Shown here piece by piece: positions 1 through 6,785 of a DNA stretch of 33,753 bases. The DNA lies in the NCBI GenBank assembly GCA_009920775.1, contig RFZI01000008.1:1-33753 (forward strand), given 5' to 3'. The DNA is from Paracoccaceae bacterium. Its GTDB lineage: Bacteria; Pseudomonadota; Alphaproteobacteria; Rhodobacterales; Rhodobacteraceae. Position 1 is the first letter of the stretch, and each line of letters opens with the position of its first letter. Under the pieces are notes generated by a model, which saw only the letters and a list, made by a program, of their open reading frames with translations, had not been told where the DNA came from and did not search any database. Both the position numbers and the translations under genes were made by a program.

Positions 1-24
1 GTAGCGACCGGATTGGAGTGTATA

Positions 25-396
25 ATGGCGCACGCAGTGGATGTTCATGTCGGCAAGAGAATTCGGCATCGGCGCTGGATGAACGGGACAACGCAGCAGC
101 AACTTGCAGACGCCGTCGGGATCAAGTTTCAGCAGATCCAGAAATACGAGACAGGAATGAACCGCGTCAGCGCATCCCGCCTGTGGGACATCGCCCATGC
201 CCTGGATGTGCCGGTGACTTTCTTTTTCGAAGGGTTCGATCAAGACCAGCCCGCAGCGGAGAGCGGCAGCGCGATGCCGACGGATATTCTGGCCGACAAA
301 GAGGCGCTCGAGCTTCTGCGCTCCTATTACGCAATCCCGGAAAATCAGCGCCGCCGGCTGTTCGATCTGGCGCGGGTTCTGAGCGAGGTCGCCTGA
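25..396 (+). CDS. XRE-family helix-turn-helix transcriptional regulator
   Basis: A 123-residue protein with an N-terminal Cro/C1-type helix-turn-helix over about residues 9-65: the recognition region reads TQQQLADAVGIKFQQIQKYE and is followed by the family-typical SASRLWDIAHAL helix. The C-terminal half is acidic and helical and probably dimerises or senses a ligand. I chose the ATG at 25 because GGAG lies 6 bases upstream; an upstream in-frame TTG at 13 would overlap that ribosome binding site. The gene precedes the HisN-type phosphatase gene by about 50 bases on the same strand. Short XRE proteins of this form are common in Rhodobacteraceae, but the target genes are not evident from the sequence. 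The family call is firm; the physiological role is unknown. Confidence 0.85.
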   Translation: MAHAVDVHVGKRIRHRRWMNGTTQQQLADAVGIKFQQIQKYETGMNRVSASRLWDIAHALDVPVTFFFEGFDQDQPAAESGSAMPTDILADKEALELLRSYYAIPENQRRRLFDLARVLSEVA

Positions 397-448
397 TCCG
401 CAGCGCTTGACCGGTCCGGTTTGAGCCTTTACCCGCAAGGGAAACCTT

Positions 449-1288
449 TTGGGGGGCGGGCTTGTGCGGCGCGATCTTGATGATAAGACAAAGGGCGATC
501 TGGTAAGGGTCGCCCATTTGCTTGCCGATGCGGCGCGGCCTGTCACGCTCGAACACTTTCGCGCGGCGTCCCTAAGCGCCGACGACAAGAGCACCCTCGA
601 TAGCCATTTTGATCCGGTGACAGTGGCCGACAGAGGCGCGGAAGAAGCCATGCGCACGATCCTCGCCGCCGAGCGACCGCAGGACGGCATCTTTGGCGAA
701 GAGTACGGCCGTAGCGAGGGAACAAGCGGCCTGACTTGGGTGCTCGATCCTATCGACGGCACCCGCGCCTATATCTCGGGCGCGCCGACTTGGGGGGTTC
801 TGATCGCCGTCAGCGATGCCCACGGCCCGCTCTTCGGGATCGTGGATCAGCCGTTTATCCGCGAACGTTTTTCCGGCGGCTTCGGGATATCAGAGGCTGT
901 TGGCCCCTCGGGATCTGTCGCGCTACGAACCCGTGCCGCACGGCCACTCGCGGCCGCGACAGTGTTCACCACCTTTCCCGAGGTGGGCACGCCCGAAGAG
1001 GGTCGCGCCTTTGCCGCTGTTTCGCGCGCCGCAAGGCTGACGCGCTATGGTATGGATTGCTATGCCTATGCTCTTGTCGCGGCCGGGCAGGTCGATCTGG
1101 TGATCGAGGCGGGTCTCAACGCCTATGATATCCAAGGCCCGCAGGCGGTTATCGAGGCCGCGGGCGGGATCGTGACAAGCTGGGACGGTGGACCTGCGCA
1201 CAACGGCGGGCGCGTCATCGCGGCGGCCAATCCGGCCATTCATGCAGAGGCTCTGGCGATCCTGCAAGAAAGCCTGTCAAGCGCTTGA
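449..1288 (+). CDS. hisN: Inositol monophosphatase-fold phosphatase, HisN-type histidinol-phosphatase
   Basis: A soluble Mg-dependent phosphatase of the inositol-monophosphatase superfamily. The metal ligands are visible: GEE after the first helical region, then the DPIDGTR signature near residue 104, and a late acidic motif NAYDIQGPQAVIEAAGG. Members with this pattern are mostly annotated as histidinol-phosphatases, which release phosphate from histidinol phosphate in histidine biosynthesis; 3'(2'),5'-bisphosphate or inositol phosphate activity cannot be excluded by sequence alone. The start is uncertain. TTG at 449 has AAGGGA six bases upstream, while an in-frame GTG at 464 follows only a G-run. 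Length (about 275-279 residues) is normal for the family and the reading frame is intact. It probably forms a pair with the XRE gene upstream. Confidence 0.8.
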   Translation: MGGGLVRRDLDDKTKGDLVRVAHLLADAARPVTLEHFRAASLSADDKSTLDSHFDPVTVADRGAEEAMRTILAAERPQDGIFGEEYGRSEGTSGLTWVLDPIDGTRAYISGAPTWGVLIAVSDAHGPLFGIVDQPFIRERFSGGFGISEAVGPSGSVALRTRAARPLAAATVFTTFPEVGTPEEGRAFAAVSRAARLTRYGMDCYAYALVAAGQVDLVIEAGLNAYDIQGPQAVIEAAGGIVTSWDGGPAHNGGRVIAAANPAIHAEALAILQESLSSA

Positions 1289-1345
1289 TCCCAAGTTGAA
1301 AATGGCCCGCGGTTCGCGTAGCCTTTTACAAGGTCGCGTCCTTAT

Positions 1346-1384
1346 CCCCCTTCTGGCGGCCGTCTCCCGATCCACCGAAGGGGG
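1346..1384 (+). promoter_or_regulatory. Long-loop inverted repeat in the leader of the 8-oxoguanine deaminase gene
   Basis: CCCCCTTC at 1346-1353 is perfectly complementary to GAAGGGGG at 1377-1384, with a 23-base loop that contains further short complementarity. It ends 18 bases before the deaminase start, just ahead of the AGGGAG-like ribosome binding site. There is no T-tract, so it is not an obvious terminator. It could be a leader structure; I do not recognise it as a known riboswitch. Confidence 0.35.
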
Positions 1385-1402
1385 TGGCCAGAGGGAGACA
1401 CC

Positions 1403-2746
1403 ATGCCTGACATCCTGATCCGCAATGCCCAAACCGTCCTGACGATGGACGACAACCGCAGAGAGCTTTCAGGCGCCGATATCCGCATCAAAGGCGGAGT
1501 GATCCACGCCATCGGGCAGGGGCTTGAGGCTCAGGGCGCCGAAGCGATCGAAGCGGGGGCCTGCGTGGTGACGCCCGGCCTCGTCAACACCCACCACCAC
1601 CTCTACCAGACACTGACCCGCGCCGTTCCGGGCGGGCAGGACGCGCTTCTCTTTGGCTGGCTCAAGACGCTCTATCCGATCTGGGCCAAGTTCGGCCCCG
1701 AAGAGATGTTTGTCTCCGCGCAAATCGGCCTTGCCGAGCTGGCGCTCTCGGGCTGCACGCTGACCTCCGATCACCTCTACCTCTTCCCCAACGGCTCGCG
1801 CCTTGACGACACAATCGCCGCCGCCTCCGAAGTGGGCCTGCGGTTTCACCCCACGCGCGGCGCGATGAGTATCGGCGAGAGCGCCGGTGGCCTGCCGCCT
1901 GACAGCCTTGTGGAGCGCGAGGCCGCGATCCTAGAGGATTGCATCCGCGTGATCGACGTCCATCACGACGCCCGCGAAGGCGCGATGGTGCGGGTGGGCG
2001 TGGCGCCCTGTTCGCCCTTCTCGGTGAGCCGCGATCTAATGCGCGATGCGGCGCTCCTCGCCCGCGACAAGGGGGTGATGCTGCATACCCATTTGGCCGA
2101 GAACGACGAGGATATCGCTTATTCCGAAGCCATGTTCGGCTGCCGCCCCGGCCAGTATGCTGAGGATCTGGGTTGGACGGGCGCCGATGTCTGGCACGCC
2201 CATTGCGTCAAGCTCGACGAGGCAGAGATGGCCCTCTTTGCCCGCACCCACACCGGCGTGGCGCATTGCCCTTGTTCGAACTGCCGCCTCGGCAGCGGCA
2301 TCGCACCCGTGCGGCGGATGCGCGATCTGGGGGTGAAGGTCGGCCTCGGGGTCGATGGCTCGGCCTCGAACGACGCGGGCAACCTCATTGCCGAGGCGCG
2401 GCAGGCGATGCTTCTCCAGCGGGTTGCCCGAGGGGCCGATGCGATGAGTGCCCGCGAGGCGCTTGAGATCGCGACGCGCGGCGGCGCCGATGTGCTCGGC
2501 CGCCCCGATTGCGGGCGGATTGCCGTGGGCAAACGTGCCGATATCGCCCTGTGGGACGTGAGCGGCATTGAGAGCGCGGGAAGCTGGGATCCCGCCGCGC
2601 TTCTCCTTGCGGGGCCGACGCGGGTAAAGCACCTGATCGTCGAAGGCCGCCCGATCGTCCGTGACGGGCAAGTGACGAGCTTCGATCTGGAAACGGCGAT
2701 CACCCGCCAAAACGCACTTGCGCAGCGGCTGGCCGACCTTCTGTGA
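1403..2746 (+). CDS. 8-oxoguanine deaminase (amidohydrolase superfamily)
   Basis: A 447-residue zinc amidohydrolase. Metal-binding landmarks are in order: VNTHHHLYQ (His 64-66), HTHLAEND near residue 230, WHAHCVK near 265, and GVDGSASND with the catalytic Asp near 320. The stretch SDHLYLFPNG and the CPCSNCRLGSG segment match the branch of the family shown to deaminate 8-oxoguanine to urate, as opposed to atrazine/melamine hydrolases. It would act in the cytoplasm to clear oxidised guanine or feed purine catabolism. A good ribosome binding site (GGGAG) lies before the ATG. Length is family-typical with no disruption. Guanine deaminase is encoded about 0.6 kb away on the opposite strand, which supports a purine salvage or degradation role. 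Confidence 0.85.
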   Translation: MPDILIRNAQTVLTMDDNRRELSGADIRIKGGVIHAIGQGLEAQGAEAIEAGACVVTPGLVNTHHHLYQTLTRAVPGGQDALLFGWLKTLYPIWAKFGPEEMFVSAQIGLAELALSGCTLTSDHLYLFPNGSRLDDTIAAASEVGLRFHPTRGAMSIGESAGGLPPDSLVEREAAILEDCIRVIDVHHDAREGAMVRVGVAPCSPFSVSRDLMRDAALLARDKGVMLHTHLAENDEDIAYSEAMFGCRPGQYAEDLGWTGADVWHAHCVKLDEAEMALFARTHTGVAHCPCSNCRLGSGIAPVRRMRDLGVKVGLGVDGSASNDAGNLIAEARQAMLLQRVARGADAMSAREALEIATRGGADVLGRPDCGRIAVGKRADIALWDVSGIESAGSWDPAALLLAGPTRVKHLIVEGRPIVRDGQVTSFDLETAITRQNALAQRLADLL

Positions 2747-2751
2747 CGCCG

Positions 2752-2765
2752 TTGACGGGTGTCAA
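2752..2765 (+). promoter_or_regulatory. FNR/CRP-family-like operator upstream of the CAP lipoprotein gene
   Basis: The 14-base dyad TTGACGGGTGTCAA matches the pattern TTGA(T/C)-N4-(A/G)TCAA used by FNR-type regulators such as FnrL. It lies 54 bases upstream of the GTG start at 2820. A very similar site is present at 18417-18430 at nearly the same distance from its gene. The TTGACG could alternatively be part of an ordinary -35 element. Confidence 0.45.
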
Positions 2766-2819
2766 AGGGCTGGGGCATCATCACTAGAGGGCGGGGCAGA
2801 GATATCGCGAGAGGTTTTC

Positions 2820-3338
2820 GTGTTTAGAGCCATTTCCAGAGTTGTCTTTACCAGCGCGGCGCTCGCTATACTCGCCGCTTGCCAGCCCGCTCCTGATCCC
2901 CTTGTCGGCTCGCCTTCGGCCGCGCTCAACGTAGCCGCCGCGCAGATGATAAGCGCGGGAACCCTGCCGGAGCAGATCAATCTTCAGCGGATCAACGCCG
3001 GCCTGCCCCTTCTTACCCGCGACAGCCGCCTGACCGCTGCCGCCGAGGCCCATGCCTTGGATATGGCGATAAGGGGCACGCTGACCCATTTGGGGTCCAA
3101 CGGCTATACCGTTGGCACGCGCGTCAATATTCAGGGCTACTGCTACAGCGTCGTCAGCGAAAATATCGCCGGCGGCTGGAAGACCGTGCCACTTGTCGTC
3201 CGCGGCTGGATGGAGTCGCCGGGCCATCGGGCCAATATCCTGAGTCCGCAAGTCAAGGAATACGGTGTCGGTCGGGCAGGGGATTACTGGGTAATGATCT
3301 TCGCCGCGCCACGCCCCGGCGATTGCAGCCTGTTCTAG
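2820..3338 (+). CDS. CAP (SCP/PR1-like) domain lipoprotein
   Basis: A 172-residue secreted protein. I chose the GTG at 2820 because GAGAGG lies about six bases upstream and because the resulting N-terminus is a clear lipoprotein signal: a basic start, a hydrophobic core and lipobox LAAC with the lipidated Cys at residue 21. The rest is a bacterial CAP domain: LTRDSRLTAAAEAHALDMA, then THLGSNGYTVGTR, SENIAGG, WMESPGHRANIL and the C-terminal YWVMIFAAP strand. The conserved His of TH.G, Glu of SENIA and His of GHRANIL, which form the domain's cavity, are all present. Function of such proteins in proteobacteria is mostly unknown. The end overlaps the end of the convergent guanine deaminase gene by 4 bases. 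Confidence 0.85.
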   Translation: MFRAISRVVFTSAALAILAACQPAPDPLVGSPSAALNVAAAQMISAGTLPEQINLQRINAGLPLLTRDSRLTAAAEAHALDMAIRGTLTHLGSNGYTVGTRVNIQGYCYSVVSENIAGGWKTVPLVVRGWMESPGHRANILSPQVKEYGVGRAGDYWVMIFAAPRPGDCSLF

Positions 3339-4627
3339 CGCAAGGCCCGCTTTCCGGCGATCCAGACATCCCGCACGGCCCGGTCGTCGCCCATCATGAT
3401 GGTCGGGAAGAGCGCGTCCCAGAGATGCTCGGCGCGATCGGTGCGCTGTTTGATGGCGGGGGTCGAGCCGAGGTCGAGCACGGTGATATCGGCCATAGCC
3501 CCCGCGCCGAGGTGGCCGATCTCGCCAGACATATGCAGCGCTCGGGCCGAGCCTTCGGTGGCAAGCCACATGAGCTGGGCCGGGTGGACAGACACGCCGC
3601 GCAGCTGGCCGATCTCGTAGGCCGCGGCCATCGTGTGCAGCATCGAGAAATTCGATCCGCCGCCGGTATCGGTGGCAAGGCCCACCCGCAGCCCTGCGGA
3701 GGCAAGGCCCATCAGGTCGAAAAGGCCCGAGCCGATAAAGGTATTCGAGGTCGGGCAATGGATCAGTGAGGCGTCCACCTCGGCAAGCCGCGCCCTCTCG
3801 CGCTCTTCGAGCCAGATCGAATGGCCATAAAGGCCCTTGGTGCCGAGGAGGCCGAATTTCTCGTAGGTGTCGAGATAGTCCCGCGCCTCGGGGAATAGGC
3901 TGCGGACCCACTCGATCTCGGGGATCTGCTCGGAAAGGTGCGTCTGCATCGGGCAATCGGGAAACTCGCCCCAAAGCGCACCGAGCGCCTCGAGTTGCTC
4001 GGGCGTCGAGGTCGGCGAGAAGCGCGGGGTGATGGCATAGGTCGCGCGGCCCTTGCCCTGCCACTTCTGCAAGAGCGCCTTGCTGTCGTCATAGGCCGAT
4101 TGCGCCGTGTCGCGCAGCCCGTCAGGCGCGTTGCGGTCCATGCAGGTTTTGCCGGCGATTACCGCCATGTTCCGCTCCGCCGCCGCGCCGAAGAAGGCGT
4201 CTACGCTCTCGGGATGGATCGTGCAGAAGCTCGTCAGCGTCGTCGTGCCATGCGCGAGGGCGAGGTCGAGCGTCCGGCCAGCTACCTCGTCGGCATAGGC
4301 GCGGTCGGAGAAACGGGTTTCCTCGGGAAAAGTATAGGTATTCAGCCAGTCAATGAGCTGCTTGCCCCAGCTGGCGATGATTCCCGTCTGGGGATAATGC
4401 ATATGCGCATCGACAAAGCCCGCGGTGATGAGCGCGTTGCCATAATCGGTCACTTCCGCCTCGGGATGAGCCCGCCGCAGATCGTCCGCCTCGCCGACGG
4501 CGGCGATGCGATTGCCTTCAATAAGGACGCCGCCACGCGAGGAGGTTCGCGTCACCTCGCTCCAGTCGGCCTGAAACGGATCACCGGTGAAGGCCAGCGT
4601 CTGGCCGAGAAGAAGATGCTTGGACAT
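3335..4627 (-). CDS. guaD: Guanine deaminase
   Basis: A 430-residue amidohydrolase that converts guanine to xanthine and ammonia. The zinc site begins with FVDAHMHYPQ (His 75 and 77), followed by QTHLSEQIPEI, YGHSIWL and a catalytic Asp in ATDTGGGSNFSML. GIIASWGKQLIDWLNTYTFP and SFCTIHPESVDAFF are characteristic of true guanine deaminases rather than the related s-triazine hydrolases. The length is normal and the frame is unbroken. The ATG at 4627 gives the conserved MSKHLLLG start. It lies opposite the 8-oxoguanine deaminase gene, with the lipoprotein gene between them, suggesting a small purine-deamination neighbourhood; xanthine dehydrogenase, often nearby, is not in this window. Confidence 0.9.
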   Translation of the reverse strand: MSKHLLLGQTLAFTGDPFQADWSEVTRTSSRGGVLIEGNRIAAVGEADDLRRAHPEAEVTDYGNALITAGFVDAHMHYPQTGIIASWGKQLIDWLNTYTFPEETRFSDRAYADEVAGRTLDLALAHGTTTLTSFCTIHPESVDAFFGAAAERNMAVIAGKTCMDRNAPDGLRDTAQSAYDDSKALLQKWQGKGRATYAITPRFSPTSTPEQLEALGALWGEFPDCPMQTHLSEQIPEIEWVRSLFPEARDYLDTYEKFGLLGTKGLYGHSIWLEERERARLAEVDASLIHCPTSNTFIGSGLFDLMGLASAGLRVGLATDTGGGSNFSMLHTMAAAYEIGQLRGVSVHPAQLMWLATEGSARALHMSGEIGHLGAGAMADITVLDLGSTPAIKQRTDRAEHLWDALFPTIMMGDDRAVRDVWIAGKRALR

Positions 4628-4722
4628 GGAGGCACATTACGCGGCCCGATCTTCTTGGTAAATCGAGCTTTTGGCGAGGCAGTTTCAATATTCCGCGGAT
4701 AATCGCCGCCTCGTCCACCGCC

Positions 4723-4739
4723 CCGGAATTTCTTTCCGG
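4723..4739. repeat. Inverted repeat upstream of mgtE
   Basis: CCGGAA at 4723-4728 and TTCCGG at 4734-4739 form a perfect dyad with a 5-base spacer in the divergent guaD-mgtE intergenic region, 57 bases before the mgtE start. It could be a regulator site or a short leader hairpin; I cannot assign it. Confidence 0.3.
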
Positions 4740-4795
4740 CCCGAGGTTGTTCCTTGGCCCCGAGCCGCTATGTTGCGCCCAAACGGGAGGCCGGG

Positions 4796-6178
4796 ATGAG
4801 CGACCAGATTCTCGAACACGAAGACGACGAGGAAGAAGCCTTCGGCGTGACCGACCGCCTCGTTGAAGAGGTGATCGAGGCTGTCGATGCGTCTGACGCC
4901 GAAGCGCTCGATGCGCTTCTCGATCCCCTGCACCCCGCCGACGTCGCCCACGTCATCGAGCTGATCGACCCGCGCGAGCGGCGTGACCTGCTGAGCGTCT
5001 GGAAGGGCGGTATGGATGGCGACATCCTCTCCGAACTTGACGAGGGCCTACGCGAAGAGATCATCGAGTCGCTCGAACCGGCCGAGCTGGCCGAGGCGGT
5101 GCGCGAGCTTGAATCCGATGATGTGGTGGATCTTGTCGAATACCTCGATGAGGAACAGCAGGAGGCGGTCCTCGAGGCGCTCGACGCCTCCGAACGGGTC
5201 GCGGTTGAAAAGGCTCTGGCCTATCCCGAGGAATCCGCCGGCCGCCATATGCAGTCCGAAGTGGTCTGGGTTCCCGAGCACTGGAGCGTGGGCGAGGCGA
5301 TCGACTATTTGCGCTCGGACGTCGAGCTGCCCGACCAGTTCTATCACGTCGTCATGGTCGACCCCAAGATCAATCCGGTGGGCTATGTCACCCTCGGGCG
5401 CGTCTTGTCGAGCAAGCGGACGGTGAAGCTGCGCGATATCACCGAGGACAGTTTCCGCACCTTCCATGTGGAAGATACCGCCGCCGATGTGGCCCATGCC
5501 TTCAACCACTATCACCTGATCTCGGCGCCGGTGGTCGATGATGACGACCGGCTCGTGGGCGTGATCACCATCGACGACGCCATGACCCTTCTCGACGAGG
5601 AACACGAGGAAGACATCCTCCGCCTCGCAGGTGTCGGTGAAGGCAGCCTTTCGGACACGGTGATCGAAACCACCAAACAGCGCCTGCCGTGGCTGGCGGT
5701 CAACCTTGTCACGGCGGTGATCGCCTCGGGTGTGATTGCGCTCTTCGAAGAAACCATCGCAGGCCTCGTGGCGCTGGCGGTTCTGATGCCCATCGTCGCC
5801 TCGATGGGGGGCAATGCGGGAACCCAGTCGCTGACCGTGGCCGTGCGCGCCATCGCCACCCGCGACCTGACAAGCGCCAACGTCTGGCGGGTGATCCGCA
5901 AGGAGGCGCTGGTGGGGCTGGTGAACGGCCTGATATTCGCCGTGGCCATGGGCCTTGTCGGCTGGGTCTGGTTTGGAACGCCGATGCTCGGGCTTGTGAT
6001 CGCGATTGCGATGGTCATCAACCTCATCGTGGCGGGGTTGGCGGGGACGATGATTCCCGTCCTCCTCGAGAAATTCGGCATCGACCCCGCTCTGGCCTCG
6101 GGCGCTTTCGTGACGACCGTAACCGATGTGGTGGGCTTCTTCGCCTTCCTCGGGCTTGCGGCGCTTGTTCTCATATGA
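4796..6178 (+). CDS. mgtE: Magnesium transporter MgtE
   Basis: A 460-residue Mg2+ channel/transporter of the inner membrane. It has the acidic cytosolic MgtE N-domain (about residues 25-130, rich in DVVDLVEYLDEE-type repeats), two CBS domains (about 130-255, including ISAPVVDDDDRLVGVITIDD), a connecting helix with DEEHEEDILRLAGVGEG, and five C-terminal membrane helices. The pore signature PIVASMGGNAGTQSLTVAVR is intact. In characterised MgtE the acidic cytosolic domains bind Mg2+ and close the channel. The ATG at 4796 was chosen because GGGAGG lies five bases upstream, and an upstream in-frame GCC-rich extension is not family-like. The stop overlaps the next start as ATGA, so it is translationally coupled to the folate gene. 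Confidence 0.93.
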   Translation: MSDQILEHEDDEEEAFGVTDRLVEEVIEAVDASDAEALDALLDPLHPADVAHVIELIDPRERRDLLSVWKGGMDGDILSELDEGLREEIIESLEPAELAEAVRELESDDVVDLVEYLDEEQQEAVLEALDASERVAVEKALAYPEESAGRHMQSEVVWVPEHWSVGEAIDYLRSDVELPDQFYHVVMVDPKINPVGYVTLGRVLSSKRTVKLRDITEDSFRTFHVEDTAADVAHAFNHYHLISAPVVDDDDRLVGVITIDDAMTLLDEEHEEDILRLAGVGEGSLSDTVIETTKQRLPWLAVNLVTAVIASGVIALFEETIAGLVALAVLMPIVASMGGNAGTQSLTVAVRAIATRDLTSANVWRVIRKEALVGLVNGLIFAVAMGLVGWVWFGTPMLGLVIAIAMVINLIVAGLAGTMIPVLLEKFGIDPALASGAFVTTVTDVVGFFAFLGLAALVLI

Positions 6179-6741
6179 CCGGCGCGGACCTCACAGCCAT
6201 CAAGGCCGAAGCCCGCAAGGCCGCCTTCGCCCGCCGCAAGGTGGCCCATGAGGCCGGCGTCGGCTCGGCGGCGCTTCTGTCCTCGATCCTTGCCGGGTAT
6301 CGCGGAGTGCCGGTGGCGGGCTATATGGCGATGCGGACCGAAATTGATCCGACACCCGCCATGGACGAGGCCGCAGCACACGGTCCCGTGGGCGTGCCGG
6401 TGATCCTCGGCAAGGCGCAGCCCTTGAAGTTCCGCCGCTGGGAGCCCGATTGCGAGATGATCGACGGAGAGTTCGGCGCGCGGATTCCGGCCTCGGGCGA
6501 GTGGGTCACGCCGGAGATCCTGATCGTGCCCCTCGTGGCCTTCGACCGGAAAGGCGGCCGCCTCGGCTATGGCGGGGGGTTCTATGACCGGACGCTCGAG
6601 CTTTTGCGTGCCGCACGGCCCACTCTGGCCATCGGCTTTGCCTATGGGGCGCAGGAGGCCGAAAACCTGCCGCTCGAGCCCACCGACCAGCCGCTCGACA
6701 TGATCGTGACCGAGGCCGAGATCATCGAGCCGCGCCGCTGA
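6175..6741 (+). CDS. 5-formyltetrahydrofolate cyclo-ligase
   Basis: A 188-residue cytoplasmic enzyme that converts 5-formyl-THF to 5,10-methenyl-THF with ATP, returning a storage or inhibitory folate to one-carbon metabolism. The N-terminal basic helix (KAEARKAAFARRKVA), the substrate-binding GYMAMRTEIDP and the C-terminal nucleotide/phosphate-binding loop RLGYGGGFYDRTL are all visible, and the length is typical. The start ATG at 6175 overlaps the mgtE stop codon (ATGA), which supports this choice. The 44-base gap to the YmdB-type gene downstream and shared orientation suggest one transcript; a cyclo-ligase followed by a ymdB-type gene is a common pairing in alphaproteobacteria. Confidence 0.9.
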   Translation: MTGADLTAIKAEARKAAFARRKVAHEAGVGSAALLSSILAGYRGVPVAGYMAMRTEIDPTPAMDEAAAHGPVGVPVILGKAQPLKFRRWEPDCEMIDGEFGARIPASGEWVTPEILIVPLVAFDRKGGRLGYGGGFYDRTLELLRAARPTLAIGFAYGAQEAENLPLEPTDQPLDMIVTEAEIIEPRR

Positions 6742-6785
6742 TCGCGCCGCTTGCCCTTTGCCCCGCCCGCGCCTAGAGGTGGGGC

